From assembly GCA_022709385.1 (NCBI GenBank), contig JAKLIX010000001.1, forward strand, positions 248,001-312,000: a stretch of DNA of 64,000 bases. Reading direction: 5' to 3'. Position 1 is the first letter of the stretch, and every line of letters begins with the position of its first letter. Made by a program: the position numbers and the translations under genes. This DNA is from Bacteroidota bacterium (GTDB taxonomy: Bacteria > Bacteroidota > Bacteroidia > Bacteroidales > CAIXZF01). Under the pieces are notes generated by a model. The model had not been told where the DNA came from and searched no databases. It saw nothing but the letters and a program-made list of their open reading frames with translations. Below, one piece after another: positions 51,513 to 60,121 of the stretch.

Positions 51513-51996
51513 CGGTAAAGGAAAGACCACAGCAGCGCTGGGACTGGCGCTCAGGGCAGCGGGTGCCGGAAAAAAAGTCTTTATCGCCCAGTTTGTCAAA
51601 GGCATGCATTACGGTGAACTGGATGCGCTGAGGCGTTTTGAACCGCAGATCACCCTTAGGCAATACGGTCGTGATTGCTTTATCCGTCATGAACCCGAAG
51701 CCGCGGATATCCGCCTGGCAAGGCAGGGGCTGGAAGATGTCTCAGCCCGTATCCTGTCCGGACAATGGGATCTTGTCATTCTGGATGAAGCCTGTATTGC
51801 GTTGCACTACAATCTGTTCAGTCTGGATGAAATGATGGATGCCGTTGACAGGAGGCCGGACCATACCGAAATCGTTATCACCGGGCGTTACGCACCCCGG
51901 GCCCTGATAGAAAAAGCCGACCTGGTCACAGAAATGACGGAAATAAAACATTACTACCACCAGGGAATCCAGGCCAGGGAAGGAATTGAGTTCTGA
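51478..51996 (+). CDS. cobO: Cob(I)yrinic acid a,c-diamide adenosyltransferase
   Basis: A 172-residue CobO/BtuR enzyme that adenosylates corrinoids to make coenzyme B12 forms. Walker A is VYTGNGKGKTTAALGLALRA; further family blocks are FIAQFVKG, WDLVILDEACIAL and VITGRYAP with EMTEIKHYYHQGIQAREGIE at the end. It stands before meaB, which serves a B12-dependent mutase, so the two genes fit one theme. Confidence 0.93.
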   Translation: MKMAYLQVYTGNGKGKTTAALGLALRAAGAGKKVFIAQFVKGMHYGELDALRRFEPQITLRQYGRDCFIRHEPEAADIRLARQGLEDVSARILSGQWDLVILDEACIALHYNLFSLDEMMDAVDRRPDHTEIVITGRYAPRALIEKADLVTEMTEIKHYYHQGIQAREGIEF

Positions 51997-52107
51997 AAGA
52001 CCTGCAGAACTGAGGGAGAACGGGATAAAGCAAGTCCGCTGCAAACAAATAATTCCATTAACTTTGCCATTGGCAGGAATGCAGGCAGATCCGGCATTTT
52101 CATCATC

Positions 52108-53220
52108 ATGACCAGAAAACAGGAAAATCCTCCCTCTGCACTCAGGGTGCAGGACGGCATTGCGCAACCGGCGCCTGTCAACCAGGGAGCCGTCCAAAGA
52201 CTGAAAAAGGTCCGTAAGCAACTATTCACTGCGGAGGAATATTACAATGGGATCATCCGTGGCGACCGTACCTTGCTCAGTCAGGCCATTACCCTGGTGG
52301 AGAGTGCGCTTCCTGCGCACCGGGAAATTGCCGCAAATATTATCGCCTTATGTCTTCCGCATTGCGGTAAAAGCTTCAGAATAGGGATCACCGGGGTTCC
52401 GGGCGTCGGGAAAAGTACGTTTATCGAGGCTTTCGGAACCTATCTGACTGCTTTGGAGCACCGGGTTGCCGTGCTTGCCGTGGATCCATCAAGCCGGCGT
52501 TCCGGCGGAAGCATCCTCGGCGATAAAACCCGGATGGAAACCCTGGCCAACGATCCCAATGCTTTTATCAGGCCTTCGCCCGCTGCCGGTTCACTTGGGG
52601 GTGTCGCAAGGAAAACAGGAGAAACTGCGATCCTTTGTGAAGCAGCCGGCTTCGATGTGATCCTGGTTGAAACCGTGGGCGTCGGACAATCCGAAACCAC
52701 CGTTCACGGCATGACCGATTTTTCTCTCCTGCTGATGCTCCCCGGAGCCGGAGACGAACTCCAGGGAATCAAACGCGGTATCATGGAGATGGCTGACCTG
52801 ATCCTGATCAACAAATCAGACGGGGATCAGGAGAGACTCGCCCGCCAGGCTAACATTCAATATACCAATGCCATACACCTCTTTCAACCCTCTGAATCCG
52901 GCTGGGTACCACGGGTCGAAAATTGCTCTTCCGTCACCGGCCTGGGTATCGACACTGCCTGGAGGCTGATCTCCGATTACCGCCGGCACTGCAGCCTGTC
53001 AGGTTACCTGGAGAAAAAGCGCCAGGCCCAGTCCCGGCAAATCATGCTGGACACCATCGAAGAAAGGCTGAAACAGGATTTCTTCCAGCATCCGGCAGTA
53101 GTTAAAGAAATGGCAAGGATGGACGAAAAACTGCTTAACAACCAGATATCCAGTTACGAAGCTGCCGGGAGACTGATAAAAGTCTTCGAAAACTGCCGCA
53201 ATACCAAAAAAGGTGAATAA
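52108..53220 (+). CDS. meaB: MeaB-type GTPase (methylmalonyl-CoA mutase chaperone)
   Basis: A 370-residue G-protein of the MeaB/ArgK family, which protects and reloads adenosylcobalamin-dependent methylmalonyl-CoA mutase. The P-loop is GITGVPGVGKSTF, followed by AVDPSSRRSGGSILGDKTRM, VGVGQSETTVHGMTDFSLLL and LILINKSDGD. A -7-like TAACTTTG lies at 52059-52066. The mutase genes are not in the window. The coding region overlaps the selU start by 8 nt. Confidence 0.93.
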   Translation: MTRKQENPPSALRVQDGIAQPAPVNQGAVQRLKKVRKQLFTAEEYYNGIIRGDRTLLSQAITLVESALPAHREIAANIIALCLPHCGKSFRIGITGVPGVGKSTFIEAFGTYLTALEHRVAVLAVDPSSRRSGGSILGDKTRMETLANDPNAFIRPSPAAGSLGGVARKTGETAILCEAAGFDVILVETVGVGQSETTVHGMTDFSLLLMLPGAGDELQGIKRGIMEMADLILINKSDGDQERLARQANIQYTNAIHLFQPSESGWVPRVENCSSVTGLGIDTAWRLISDYRRHCSLSGYLEKKRQAQSRQIMLDTIEERLKQDFFQHPAVVKEMARMDEKLLNNQISSYEAAGRLIKVFENCRNTKKGE

Positions 53221-54268
53221 GGCTGTCGGTATCGGTGATTTTCTCATGAAACGTAATACGATACCGGTGATCGACGTCCGGTCTCCTGCCGAATACCGCA
53301 AGGGTCATGTTCCGGGCGCTGTCAACCTGCCCCTTTTTACTGACGAGGAAAGAATGCTGGTTGGTAAAACCTATCATCTCAGAGGAAGGGAAGAAGCGGT
53401 GCGTGAGGGACTGAAGGCAGTCGGACCAAAACTGGATGCATTCCTGGAAAACACAAGGGAAGCGATCAACGGGAAGGATGTGATGCTCTATTGCTGGAGA
53501 GGTGGCATGCGCAGTGCTTCCTTTGCCTTTCTGCTTGAAACGGCTGGATTCAACACCGCTACCCTGGCAGGTGGTTACAAACAATACCGACAGAACGTAC
53601 TCGCTTCCTTCCGCAATAGTTACCACTTTGTGGTGCTGGGTGGGAAAACCGGCAGCGGTAAAACCGAAATCCTCAGGGAACTCCGGCAGGCTGGATGTCA
53701 GGTTATTGATCTTGAAGGACTTGCAAATCACAAGGGATCGGCTTACGGTCATATCGGACAGCATTCCCAGCCATCCACCGAACATTTTGAAAACCTGCTT
53801 GCGGATCAACTCAGGAAGCTGGACCATGCGCAGCCTTGCCTGATAGAGGACGAAAGCATGACCATTGGCAGGGTTTTCCTGCCTGGGGATATTTACAGGC
53901 AGATGAAGGCTTCACCCCTGCTTTGTCTTGAAATGCCGGCAGAATTGCGTGTCGGGCGTTTGCTGAATGATTATGCCGGATGCACCTTGGACCTGATCCT
54001 CGCTACCGAAGGTATCAGGAAGCGACTGGGCAACGACCGCAGGAAAAAAGTTGTGGAGTTGCTTGAGGCAGAAAGACTTGAGGAGGCGGCGACTGCCATT
54101 CTGGAGTATTACGACAAAAGCTATGCTTACGACCTGCAATCCCGCGCTGCTGAAAGCATCACAGTCGTTCGGACCGATACCCCTGATGCCGCAATCAATG
54201 CAGGGATCATCCGTGAAGCAATGAAATCATTACGTTTACCGGAAAACACGGAATCAATCCCGGAATAA
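53213..54268 (+). CDS. selU: tRNA 2-selenouridine synthase
   Basis: A 351-residue SelU/MnmH enzyme, which converts wobble 2-thiouridine to 2-selenouridine in tRNA. An N-terminal rhodanese domain (VIDVRSPAEYRKGHVPGAVN, active Cys in VMLYCWRGGMRS) is joined to a P-loop domain (VLGGKTGSGKTEILREL) with EDESMTIGRVFLP. It lies next to selD, which makes the selenophosphate it needs. Confidence 0.93.
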   Translation: MNKAVGIGDFLMKRNTIPVIDVRSPAEYRKGHVPGAVNLPLFTDEERMLVGKTYHLRGREEAVREGLKAVGPKLDAFLENTREAINGKDVMLYCWRGGMRSASFAFLLETAGFNTATLAGGYKQYRQNVLASFRNSYHFVVLGGKTGSGKTEILRELRQAGCQVIDLEGLANHKGSAYGHIGQHSQPSTEHFENLLADQLRKLDHAQPCLIEDESMTIGRVFLPGDIYRQMKASPLLCLEMPAELRVGRLLNDYAGCTLDLILATEGIRKRLGNDRRKKVVELLEAERLEEAATAILEYYDKSYAYDLQSRAAESITVVRTDTPDAAINAGIIREAMKSLRLPENTESIPE

Positions 54269-54285
54269 AATAAACCAATACCCTG

Positions 54286-55311
54286 ATGACCAGACTCACC
54301 GCCTTCTCTCCAGGTGCCGGCTGCGGCTGCAAAATCTCCCCCGCCGTGCTCGAAACCATCCTGGCCACTGCAAACCACCCTGTGCAGCAGCCATCACTCC
54401 TGGTGAATGCTTCCACCAGGGATGATGCCGCCGTGCTCGACCTGGGCAACGGCCAGGCCCTGATCTCCACCACCGACTTTTTTATGCCTGTATGCGACGA
54501 TGCATTTGATTTCGGCAGGATAGCAGCAGCGAATGCCATCAGCGATGTGTATGCGATGGGCGGAAAACCTGTACTGGCCGTTTCCATTCTTGGCTGGCCA
54601 CTGGAGAAGCTGCCGCCTGAACTTGCCTCACAGGTGCTGGAGGGTGCAAGGAGTGTCTGTACGGAAGCCGGCATCGCGCTGGCCGGAGGCCACAGCATCG
54701 ACAGCCTTGAACCCATCTTCGGCCTTGCCGTAAGCGGACTGGTCGATGTGGCACATCTCAAACGCAACAGTACTGCTCAGCCCGGAGATCTCATCCTGCT
54801 CACAAAACCACTTGGTGTGGGAATCCTCACTACTGCACAGAAGAAAGACCTGCTGAAACCTGAACATGCCGCAACTGCTATCCGGAGCATGACAGCGCTG
54901 AACAAAACAGGCGAAACACTTGGCAAATGCGACGGGGTAAATGCCATGACCGATGTTACGGGCTTCGGTTTGCTCGGACACCTGATTGAAATGTGCGAGG
55001 GAAACGGGCTTTCTGCGGAGCTTAACTGGGACAAAATTCCTGTTTTCGAAATGATACCTGCATACCTGGACCAGGATTGCATCCCGGGCGGTACATTCAG
55101 GAACTGGAAAAGTTACGGGCATAAGGTGGGCCCCCTTACCGAAAAACAAAAAACCATACTTTGCGATCCCCAGACCAACGGGGGACTGCTGTTTGCAGTC
55201 AGGGCAGACCAGATGGAGAAAATCAGTGGTTTAATGAAGGAAAACAATCAGGAATTCTGGAATATTGGACATTTTTACAACAATAGAACTCCTGTTGTAA
55301 GCATCCGTTAA
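54286..55311 (+). CDS. selD: Selenide, water dikinase
   Basis: A 341-residue selenophosphate synthetase. The catalytic GAGCGCK loop has Cys13, Cys15 and Lys16; Asp-rich ATP sites are RDDAAVLDLG and ISTTDFFMPVCDDAFDFGRI, and the C-terminal block is TDVTGFGLLGHLIEM. The key residue here is Cys, not selenocysteine (no in-frame TGA). With selU next door and no selA or selB in the window, the local use of selenium appears to be tRNA modification. Confidence 0.94.
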   Translation: MTRLTAFSPGAGCGCKISPAVLETILATANHPVQQPSLLVNASTRDDAAVLDLGNGQALISTTDFFMPVCDDAFDFGRIAAANAISDVYAMGGKPVLAVSILGWPLEKLPPELASQVLEGARSVCTEAGIALAGGHSIDSLEPIFGLAVSGLVDVAHLKRNSTAQPGDLILLTKPLGVGILTTAQKKDLLKPEHAATAIRSMTALNKTGETLGKCDGVNAMTDVTGFGLLGHLIEMCEGNGLSAELNWDKIPVFEMIPAYLDQDCIPGGTFRNWKSYGHKVGPLTEKQKTILCDPQTNGGLLFAVRADQMEKISGLMKENNQEFWNIGHFYNNRTPVVSIR

Positions 55312-55328
55312 GCCTTGCATATAACACT

Positions 55329-56387
55329 TCAGGCTTTTACCGCATTTTTTTTCGGGAAAAACAGCGAAGCCAGCACCGAAAGCGTGAGGATACCCAGTAC
55401 CACCAGCAGGGAATGGGTGGTTTCGATTTTGATATTTACGATGTGCAGCAACATTTTTACCCCGATGAAAACCAGCAGGGCGGAAAGTCCTTCCTTCAGC
55501 CAGCTGAAGCGGTTCATGATGTTGGAAACCACAAAGAACAGGGATCTCAGGCCAAGGATGGCAAAGATATTGGAAAAGAAGACGATATAGGGATCTTTGG
55601 TAACGGCAAAGATGGCCGGTACGGAATCCACCGCGAAGATCAGGTCGGTAAATTCTATCACCAGTAAGACGATGAACAGGGGTGTGATGAAGAATTTGCC
55701 GCCTTCACGCAGGAAGAAGCGGTGTCCGTGATAATCAGATTTCACCCTGAAAAAGCGGGAGGTCAGTTTTACCACCGGGTGATCGGCTGTTTTGATATGC
55801 TTTGGCTTGTTCCTGTCGAGGAACATCTTCCCTCCCGTGATCACCAGAAAACCTCCGAAGATGTAAAGTATCCATTCGAAACGCTGGATCAGTGCGGCAC
55901 TGAGGAAGATAAAAATGAAACGCATCACGACCGCCCCGATGATACCCCAGAAAAGCACCCGGCGGTAATACTTCGGATCCACACTGAAAGCGGTGAAAAC
56001 CAGGATCATCACAAATACGTTATCGACCGACAGTGAATACTCGATCAGGTAACCGGTCAGGTATTCGAAAGCGAGGTTATGCCGGTACATGCTGAGCGCC
56101 TGCTCATCGGTCAGGGATGGGTCGGCCATCCGCAAGGGGTGGCTGAACCGATGTGCGAGCTCGGCTACACCCTGTTTGTCGGTGATACCGTGGATGATAT
56201 GTCCGAAAAAGTAAATCAAGCCGAAGAAAACCATGCTGAGAAATATCCAGAACAGGGTCCAGGAAACCGCTTCCTTGAAATGGATCACATGGTTGTTTCT
56301 ACCGGCAATTTTCAGATCGAGGTAGAGAAAAATAAAAATAACCACCAGAAATCCGGTGAAAAACAAAACTTCGTGCAGATTCATCAT
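55329..56387 (-). CDS. TerC/Alx-family membrane protein
   Basis: A protein of about 352 residues with about nine hydrophobic segments. The TerC core is seen in SVDNVFVMILVFTAF, RVLFWGIIGAVVMR and DLIFAVDSVPAIFAVTKDPY; the acidic residues in the membrane fit the proposed metal (Mn) export role. The frame opens at 56450, but a -7 element (TACCTTTG on the minus strand, 56409-56402) lies inside that extension, so the start must be at or after 56387 (MMNLHEVLFFTGF). Confidence 0.9.
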   Translation of the reverse strand: MMNLHEVLFFTGFLVVIFIFLYLDLKIAGRNNHVIHFKEAVSWTLFWIFLSMVFFGLIYFFGHIIHGITDKQGVAELAHRFSHPLRMADPSLTDEQALSMYRHNLAFEYLTGYLIEYSLSVDNVFVMILVFTAFSVDPKYYRRVLFWGIIGAVVMRFIFIFLSAALIQRFEWILYIFGGFLVITGGKMFLDRNKPKHIKTADHPVVKLTSRFFRVKSDYHGHRFFLREGGKFFITPLFIVLLVIEFTDLIFAVDSVPAIFAVTKDPYIVFFSNIFAILGLRSLFFVVSNIMNRFSWLKEGLSALLVFIGVKMLLHIVNIKIETTHSLLVVLGILTLSVLASLFFPKKNAVKA

Positions 56388-56401
56388 GTTGGATTCTGAC
56401 G

Positions 56402-56409
56402 CAAAGGTA
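56402..56409 (-). promoter_or_regulatory. -7 promoter element of the TerC-family gene
   Basis: On the minus strand TACCTTTG lies 15 nt upstream of the ATG at 56387. It decides the start codon of the gene. Confidence 0.55.
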
Positions 56410-56500
56410 AACAGACTTATGTAACTTTCATGTTTAACAAAGCGTATCATTAAACAAATCAGCAGGGATTTTGATCATTCCCTGCCGTACAGGCTTTTTT

Positions 56501-56550
56501 ACCGAAAGAACACAGGAATGCGAAAAATTGTTCCCAGAGTCATCGGTATA
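56501..56550. repeat. Dispersed repeat copy upstream of glnA
   Basis: ACCGAAAGAACACAGGAATG (56501-56520) and the following CGAAAAATTGTTCCCAGAGT match 42368-42407 with one or two differences, continuing through CATCGGTATA (56541-56550). A partial third copy is at 47964-47986. Confidence 0.75.
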
Positions 56551-56561
56551 AAGAATATAAG

Positions 56562-56611
56562 CGAAAACTGCTTCGCATTTTCACTAAGATTTAGTATTCT
56601 TTATACCTTTG
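56562..56611 (+). promoter_or_regulatory. glnA promoter with element shared with yicC
   Basis: CGAAAACTGCTTCGCATTTT (56562-56581) and CACTAAGATTTAGTA (56582-56596) recur in the same gene-relative orientation upstream of yicC (61063-61031, minus strand). The -7 element TACCTTTG is at 56604-56611, 12 nt beyond the shared GATT; in yicC the distance is 21 nt, so about one helical turn more. Confidence 0.6.
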
Positions 56612-56644
56612 CACGCTCGGAGCGCCTGAAAACTTTACCATCAG

Positions 56645-58147
56645 ATGGAAGCTGTAATCGAAATGAACGCCAATCCCCTCGTTCAATACCTGAACAAACT
56701 GCCCGGGGAATTCACCAGGAACGACCTGATCCGTTATATCCAGGATCACAATATCGAAATGCTCAACTTCCGCTATGTGGCCGGGGACGGGAGATTGAAA
56801 ACACTGAACTTCGTTATCAGCAACAAACGTTACCTCGACAGCATCCTGACCACGGGTGAAAGGGTCGACGGTTCAAGCCTTTTTACGCATATTGAGACCG
56901 GGGCCAGCGACCTGTATGTCGTTCCGAAATACAGGACCGCTTTTGTCAATCCTTTCAGCCAGATCCCTTCCCTCGATATCCTCTGTGCTTTCTATAATAA
57001 AGACGGAGAACCCATGGCGGGTTCACCCGATTATGTGCTGCGCAAAGCACATGAAAGCCTCCTGAAAGAGACAGGTTACAGTTTCGAAGTCATGGGTGAA
57101 CTGGAGTACTATGTAATCTCCCCTAAGGATGAAAACTACGTGGCCACCGACCAGAAGGGCTACCACGAATCCGGTCCCTTTACCAAGTGGCATGAGCTGA
57201 GAACGGAAGCCATGCAGGCCATCGCTGCCACCGGGGGCAACATTAAGTACGGACATTCTGAAGTGGGAAACTTTTCTTTTCATGATCTTGATTATGAACA
57301 GAATGAGATAGAGTTTAATCCTGTCCCGCTCGAGGAGGCCGCCGATCAGCTGATCATCGCCAAGTGGATATTGCGAAGCCTTGCCTACCAGTACGGAGTT
57401 ACCCTCACTTTCGCGCCAAAGATTACGGCCGGTAAGGCCGGCAGCGGCATGCACATCCACACCCGTATCATGAAAGACGGGATCAACCAGATGATGCAAG
57501 AGGGCAAACTCAGCGATACCGCAAAAAGAACCATTGCAGGTTATCTGGCTCTTGCCCCCTCTCTGACTGCATTCGGCAATACCAATCCGACGTCCTACTT
57601 CCGTCTGGTACCGCATCAGGAGGCTCCCACCAATATATGCTGGGGCGACAGAAACCGCTCGGTGCTCGTGCGTGTCCCCCTCGGCTGGAATATGGCCAAT
57701 AGCATGATGCACCATGCCAATCCCACAGAACCCGATGAAAAGCCCGACTTCTCCGACAAACAAACCGTGGAATTCAGATGTCCCGACGGCTCGGCCGATA
57801 TCTACCTCCTGCTGGCCGGCCTGACGGTGGCCGCCCGTCACGGACTTACCATGGAAAATGCCGTAGCCTACGCCGAAAAACGCTATGTGGATGTCAATAT
57901 CTTCGATAAAAAGCATCAGGATAAATGCGCCGAGTTATCCCAATTGCCAGGCTCCTGCTCCGAATCTGCCGACTTCCTCAAGCAACAGCGCGCCATCTAT
58001 GAAAGCCATGGCGTCTTCCCCCCTGCCATGATCGATGATATCATCAGGAAACTGAAATCCTTCGACGATAAAGACCTGATCAAAAGGATAGGAAATAACA
58101 AGGACGAAATCCTTAAACTGGTCAATCAGTACTTTCACTGCGGATAA
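56645..58147 (+). CDS. glnA: Glutamine synthetase
   Basis: A 500-residue enzyme that makes glutamine from glutamate, ammonia and ATP. Family blocks are VDGSSLFTHIETGASDLYVV, GELEYYVI (metal site), HSEVGNFSFHDLDYEQNEIE, AGSGMHIHTRI (ATP-binding), NPTSYFRLVPHQEAPTNICW and VEFRCPDGSADIYL. Its length and layout match the ordinary hexamer-type family, not the ~730-residue GSIII of many Bacteroidales. The adenylylation loop motif is not obvious, so control is probably at transcription and by feedback. Confidence 0.92.
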   Translation: MEAVIEMNANPLVQYLNKLPGEFTRNDLIRYIQDHNIEMLNFRYVAGDGRLKTLNFVISNKRYLDSILTTGERVDGSSLFTHIETGASDLYVVPKYRTAFVNPFSQIPSLDILCAFYNKDGEPMAGSPDYVLRKAHESLLKETGYSFEVMGELEYYVISPKDENYVATDQKGYHESGPFTKWHELRTEAMQAIAATGGNIKYGHSEVGNFSFHDLDYEQNEIEFNPVPLEEAADQLIIAKWILRSLAYQYGVTLTFAPKITAGKAGSGMHIHTRIMKDGINQMMQEGKLSDTAKRTIAGYLALAPSLTAFGNTNPTSYFRLVPHQEAPTNICWGDRNRSVLVRVPLGWNMANSMMHHANPTEPDEKPDFSDKQTVEFRCPDGSADIYLLLAGLTVAARHGLTMENAVAYAEKRYVDVNIFDKKHQDKCAELSQLPGSCSESADFLKQQRAIYESHGVFPPAMIDDIIRKLKSFDDKDLIKRIGNNKDEILKLVNQYFHCG

Positions 58148-58155
58148 TCGGCCAG

Positions 58156-58194
58156 ATTGTCATAACACTTCTTTTTTATTGTGACACATTGTCA
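58156..58194 (+). promoter_or_regulatory. Candidate stress operator upstream of hsp20
   Basis: TGACACATTGTCA (58182-58194) is a perfect 5-bp inverted repeat with a 3-nt centre, and a further TTGTCAT half-site lies at 58157-58163. It may bind a heat-shock or redox regulator; no regulator is suggested by the sequence. Confidence 0.4.
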
Positions 58195-58286
58195 TTTATT
58201 GCCGGTTTTTTGGCTGTGGTATCAATCTTGACTGTAGCTCCTTCGTCAATTCATCAAGTTTCACATTAAAAATGGAGGATACCATC

Positions 58287-58703
58287 ATGACACTCGTAAA
58301 ATGGAGCAACAGACCCGCAATGAACCCCTGGTTCGATCCCTTTTTTGTCAGCGAACGCAACACTTCGGCCTGCGGATGCAAACCCGCCGCCAATATTCTG
58401 GAAACCGGCGATTCATTCGTGATTGAAATGGCCGTCCCGGGAAGGAACAAAGAAGACTTCAGCCTGAACCTCGAAAAGGACATCCTGACGATTTCCTCGG
58501 AAAAGGAGAACCCGGCTGATGAAAACATGAACTATACCCGCAGGGAGTTTCAGACTACTGGCTTCAGCAGGTCATACATCGTTCCCAAATCGGTGGACAG
58601 CGATAAAATCGAAGCTTCCTACGAACAGGGAATTCTGAGGGTGAGCCTTCCTAAGAAGGAAGAAGCCAAAGCCACGCTGAGCAAGCAGATCAGCATCAAC
58701 TGA
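58287..58703 (+). CDS. Hsp20/alpha-crystallin small heat-shock protein
   Basis: A 138-residue chaperone that holds unfolding proteins. The alpha-crystallin domain runs from ANILETGDSFVIEMAVPGRN to YEQGILRVSLPKKEE, and the C-terminal SKQISIN carries the I-x-I motif that joins subunits. The start MTLVKWSN (58287) matches related proteins better than the ATG at 58272. Confidence 0.93.
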   Translation: MTLVKWSNRPAMNPWFDPFFVSERNTSACGCKPAANILETGDSFVIEMAVPGRNKEDFSLNLEKDILTISSEKENPADENMNYTRREFQTTGFSRSYIVPKSVDSDKIEASYEQGILRVSLPKKEEAKATLSKQISIN

Positions 58704-59282
58704 TCACTTTTCGTAAAAGTGCATCTCAAGGATGTGCCGGTAAACCTTCTCCGGAAGCATATACCGCACATCCTTTTTGTTTTTGATGGCATCACGGATA
58801 AAGGTCGAAGACAGGTCGATCATAGGCGCTGGAAAGATCCGGACCGAAGGATGACCGGCGTAGACCCCCGGATCACCGCCCGGCCGGGGATACACATATA
58901 ACTGGTAGTACTCCAGTATCCGTTCATAATTTTTCCATTCGTGGAAAGACGGAAACTGGTCTGATCCCATCAGGATGATAAATCGTCGCCCGGGATATTT
59001 TTCGGTTAAATACGTCAGTGTATCAATGGTATAAGATGGTCTGGGCATCCTGAATTCGATGTCGGATGCCAAAAAACGGGGATTGTCCTCTATCGCCAGA
59101 TTCACCATGTAGTACCTGTGGTGATCCGCAAGCAGGCTGCGCTGCTCCTTGAAAGGGTTCTGCGGAGAAATCACAAACCACACCTCATCCAAATCGCTGT
59201 ACGACAGCATATAACCGGCCAGGATCAAATGCCCGCTGTGGATGGGGTTGAAAGAACCAAACAACAATCCGGTGGTTTTCAT
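58704..59282 (-). CDS. nadD: Nicotinate-nucleotide adenylyltransferase
   Basis: A 192-residue enzyme of NAD synthesis. The nucleotidyltransferase signature GLLFGSFNPIHSGHLILAGY is at the N-terminus, followed by VWFVISPQNPFKEQ, FIILMGSDQFPSFHEWKNY and the C-terminal ISS/T-type DLSSTFIRDAIKNKK. It lies 111 nt downstream of gmk in the same direction. Confidence 0.94.
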   Translation of the reverse strand: MKTTGLLFGSFNPIHSGHLILAGYMLSYSDLDEVWFVISPQNPFKEQRSLLADHHRYYMVNLAIEDNPRFLASDIEFRMPRPSYTIDTLTYLTEKYPGRRFIILMGSDQFPSFHEWKNYERILEYYQLYVYPRPGGDPGVYAGHPSVRIFPAPMIDLSSTFIRDAIKNKKDVRYMLPEKVYRHILEMHFYEK

Positions 59283-59393
59283 GGGCTGAAAGTGTCTGCA
59301 GCTTCTGAAAGCACATATCCTGAAACTGCTGGATTATTAAACCGTATAGTATTTATAATTAAATAAATAAACAATATTATCTAATGTAATTGT

Positions 59394-59978
59394 TCAAGTA
59401 TTGCCAAATAAAAAGGAACGTACAGCAGCCACTGCCTGCTGTTGTGCCTCCTCAAGTGTATCATTCACAATGACCAGGTCGAAGGCCTCCTGCTGTTCCA
59501 ATTCGAACCTTGCCCTGGCAATTCTCTGCTGCAGGCTGTCCTCCGGATCGCTTGACCTGCCTCGTAAGCGCGCTTCCAATACCTCAGGGGAAGGAGGAAG
59601 GATAAAGATCGACAGTGCCTGCTCACCAAATATTTTTTTCAGATTGATCCCTCCCAGCACATCCACATCAAAAATAACGTAATTTCCTTTATTCCATATC
59701 CTTGTTAGCTCTGACTTCAATGTTCCGTAGAAGTTTCCATTGTAAACTTCCTGCCATTCAAGAAATTCATTATTTTCTATTTTATCTTTGAAAGTCTTTT
59801 CGCTGAAGAAGTAATAGTCTACTCCATTGGTTTCACCCGGCCGTGGTTTCCGGCTGCAGGCTGAGACGGAGAACTCCAGCCCGAGTCCGGCTTCCAGCAG
59901 GTGCCTGACGATGGTGGTTTTGCCCGCTCCCGACGGCGCCGATACGATGATACATTTACCCTTCATTCTCGCATTCAA
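59394..59978 (-). CDS. gmk: Guanylate kinase
   Basis: A 194-residue kinase that converts GMP to GDP. Walker A is VSAPSGAGKTTIVRHLL; GMP-binding blocks are SACSRKPRPGETNGVDYYFF and EWQEVYNGNFYGT, and the C-terminal arginine region is LRGRSSDPEDSLQQRI. The order yicC-gmk-nadD on the minus strand is common in Bacteroidota. Confidence 0.95.
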   Translation of the reverse strand: MNARMKGKCIIVSAPSGAGKTTIVRHLLEAGLGLEFSVSACSRKPRPGETNGVDYYFFSEKTFKDKIENNEFLEWQEVYNGNFYGTLKSELTRIWNKGNYVIFDVDVLGGINLKKIFGEQALSIFILPPSPEVLEARLRGRSSDPEDSLQQRIARARFELEQQEAFDLVIVNDTLEEAQQQAVAAVRSFLFGNT

Positions 59979-60000
59979 GCTATGTTCTGTGATTGAGCGG

Positions 60001-60108
60001 AGACGCGATGAATCACGTCTGTGTGGGTGTGAGGTTGATGAGTGAGACGCGATACATCGCGTCTGTGCTGGAGTGAGGTTGGTGAGTGAGACGCGATAAA
60101 TCGCGTCT
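60001..60108. repeat. 44-bp tandem repeat with hairpins between gmk and yicC
   Basis: Three units start at 60001, 60045 and 60089, an exact 44-bp period. Each contains the palindrome AGACGCGATACATCGCGTCT or a near version, and the units are joined by GTG...GAGTGAG-type linkers. Palindromes of this type are known as dispersed small repeats in several bacterial groups. In RNA they would be stable hairpins between yicC and gmk. Confidence 0.8.
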
Positions 60109-60121
60109 GTGCGGGGAGGAG

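Noticed and set aside
54286-55311. Selenocysteine in SelD
   Set aside because: The catalytic positions are encoded by TGC codons for Cys; there is no in-frame TGA.
56388-56450. N-terminal extension of the TerC-family protein
   Set aside because: A TACCTTTG promoter element lies inside it, so it should not be transcribed as part of the message.
57023-57916. Long minus-strand frame of 297 codons
   Set aside because: It is antisense to glutamine synthetase and has no protein-family features.
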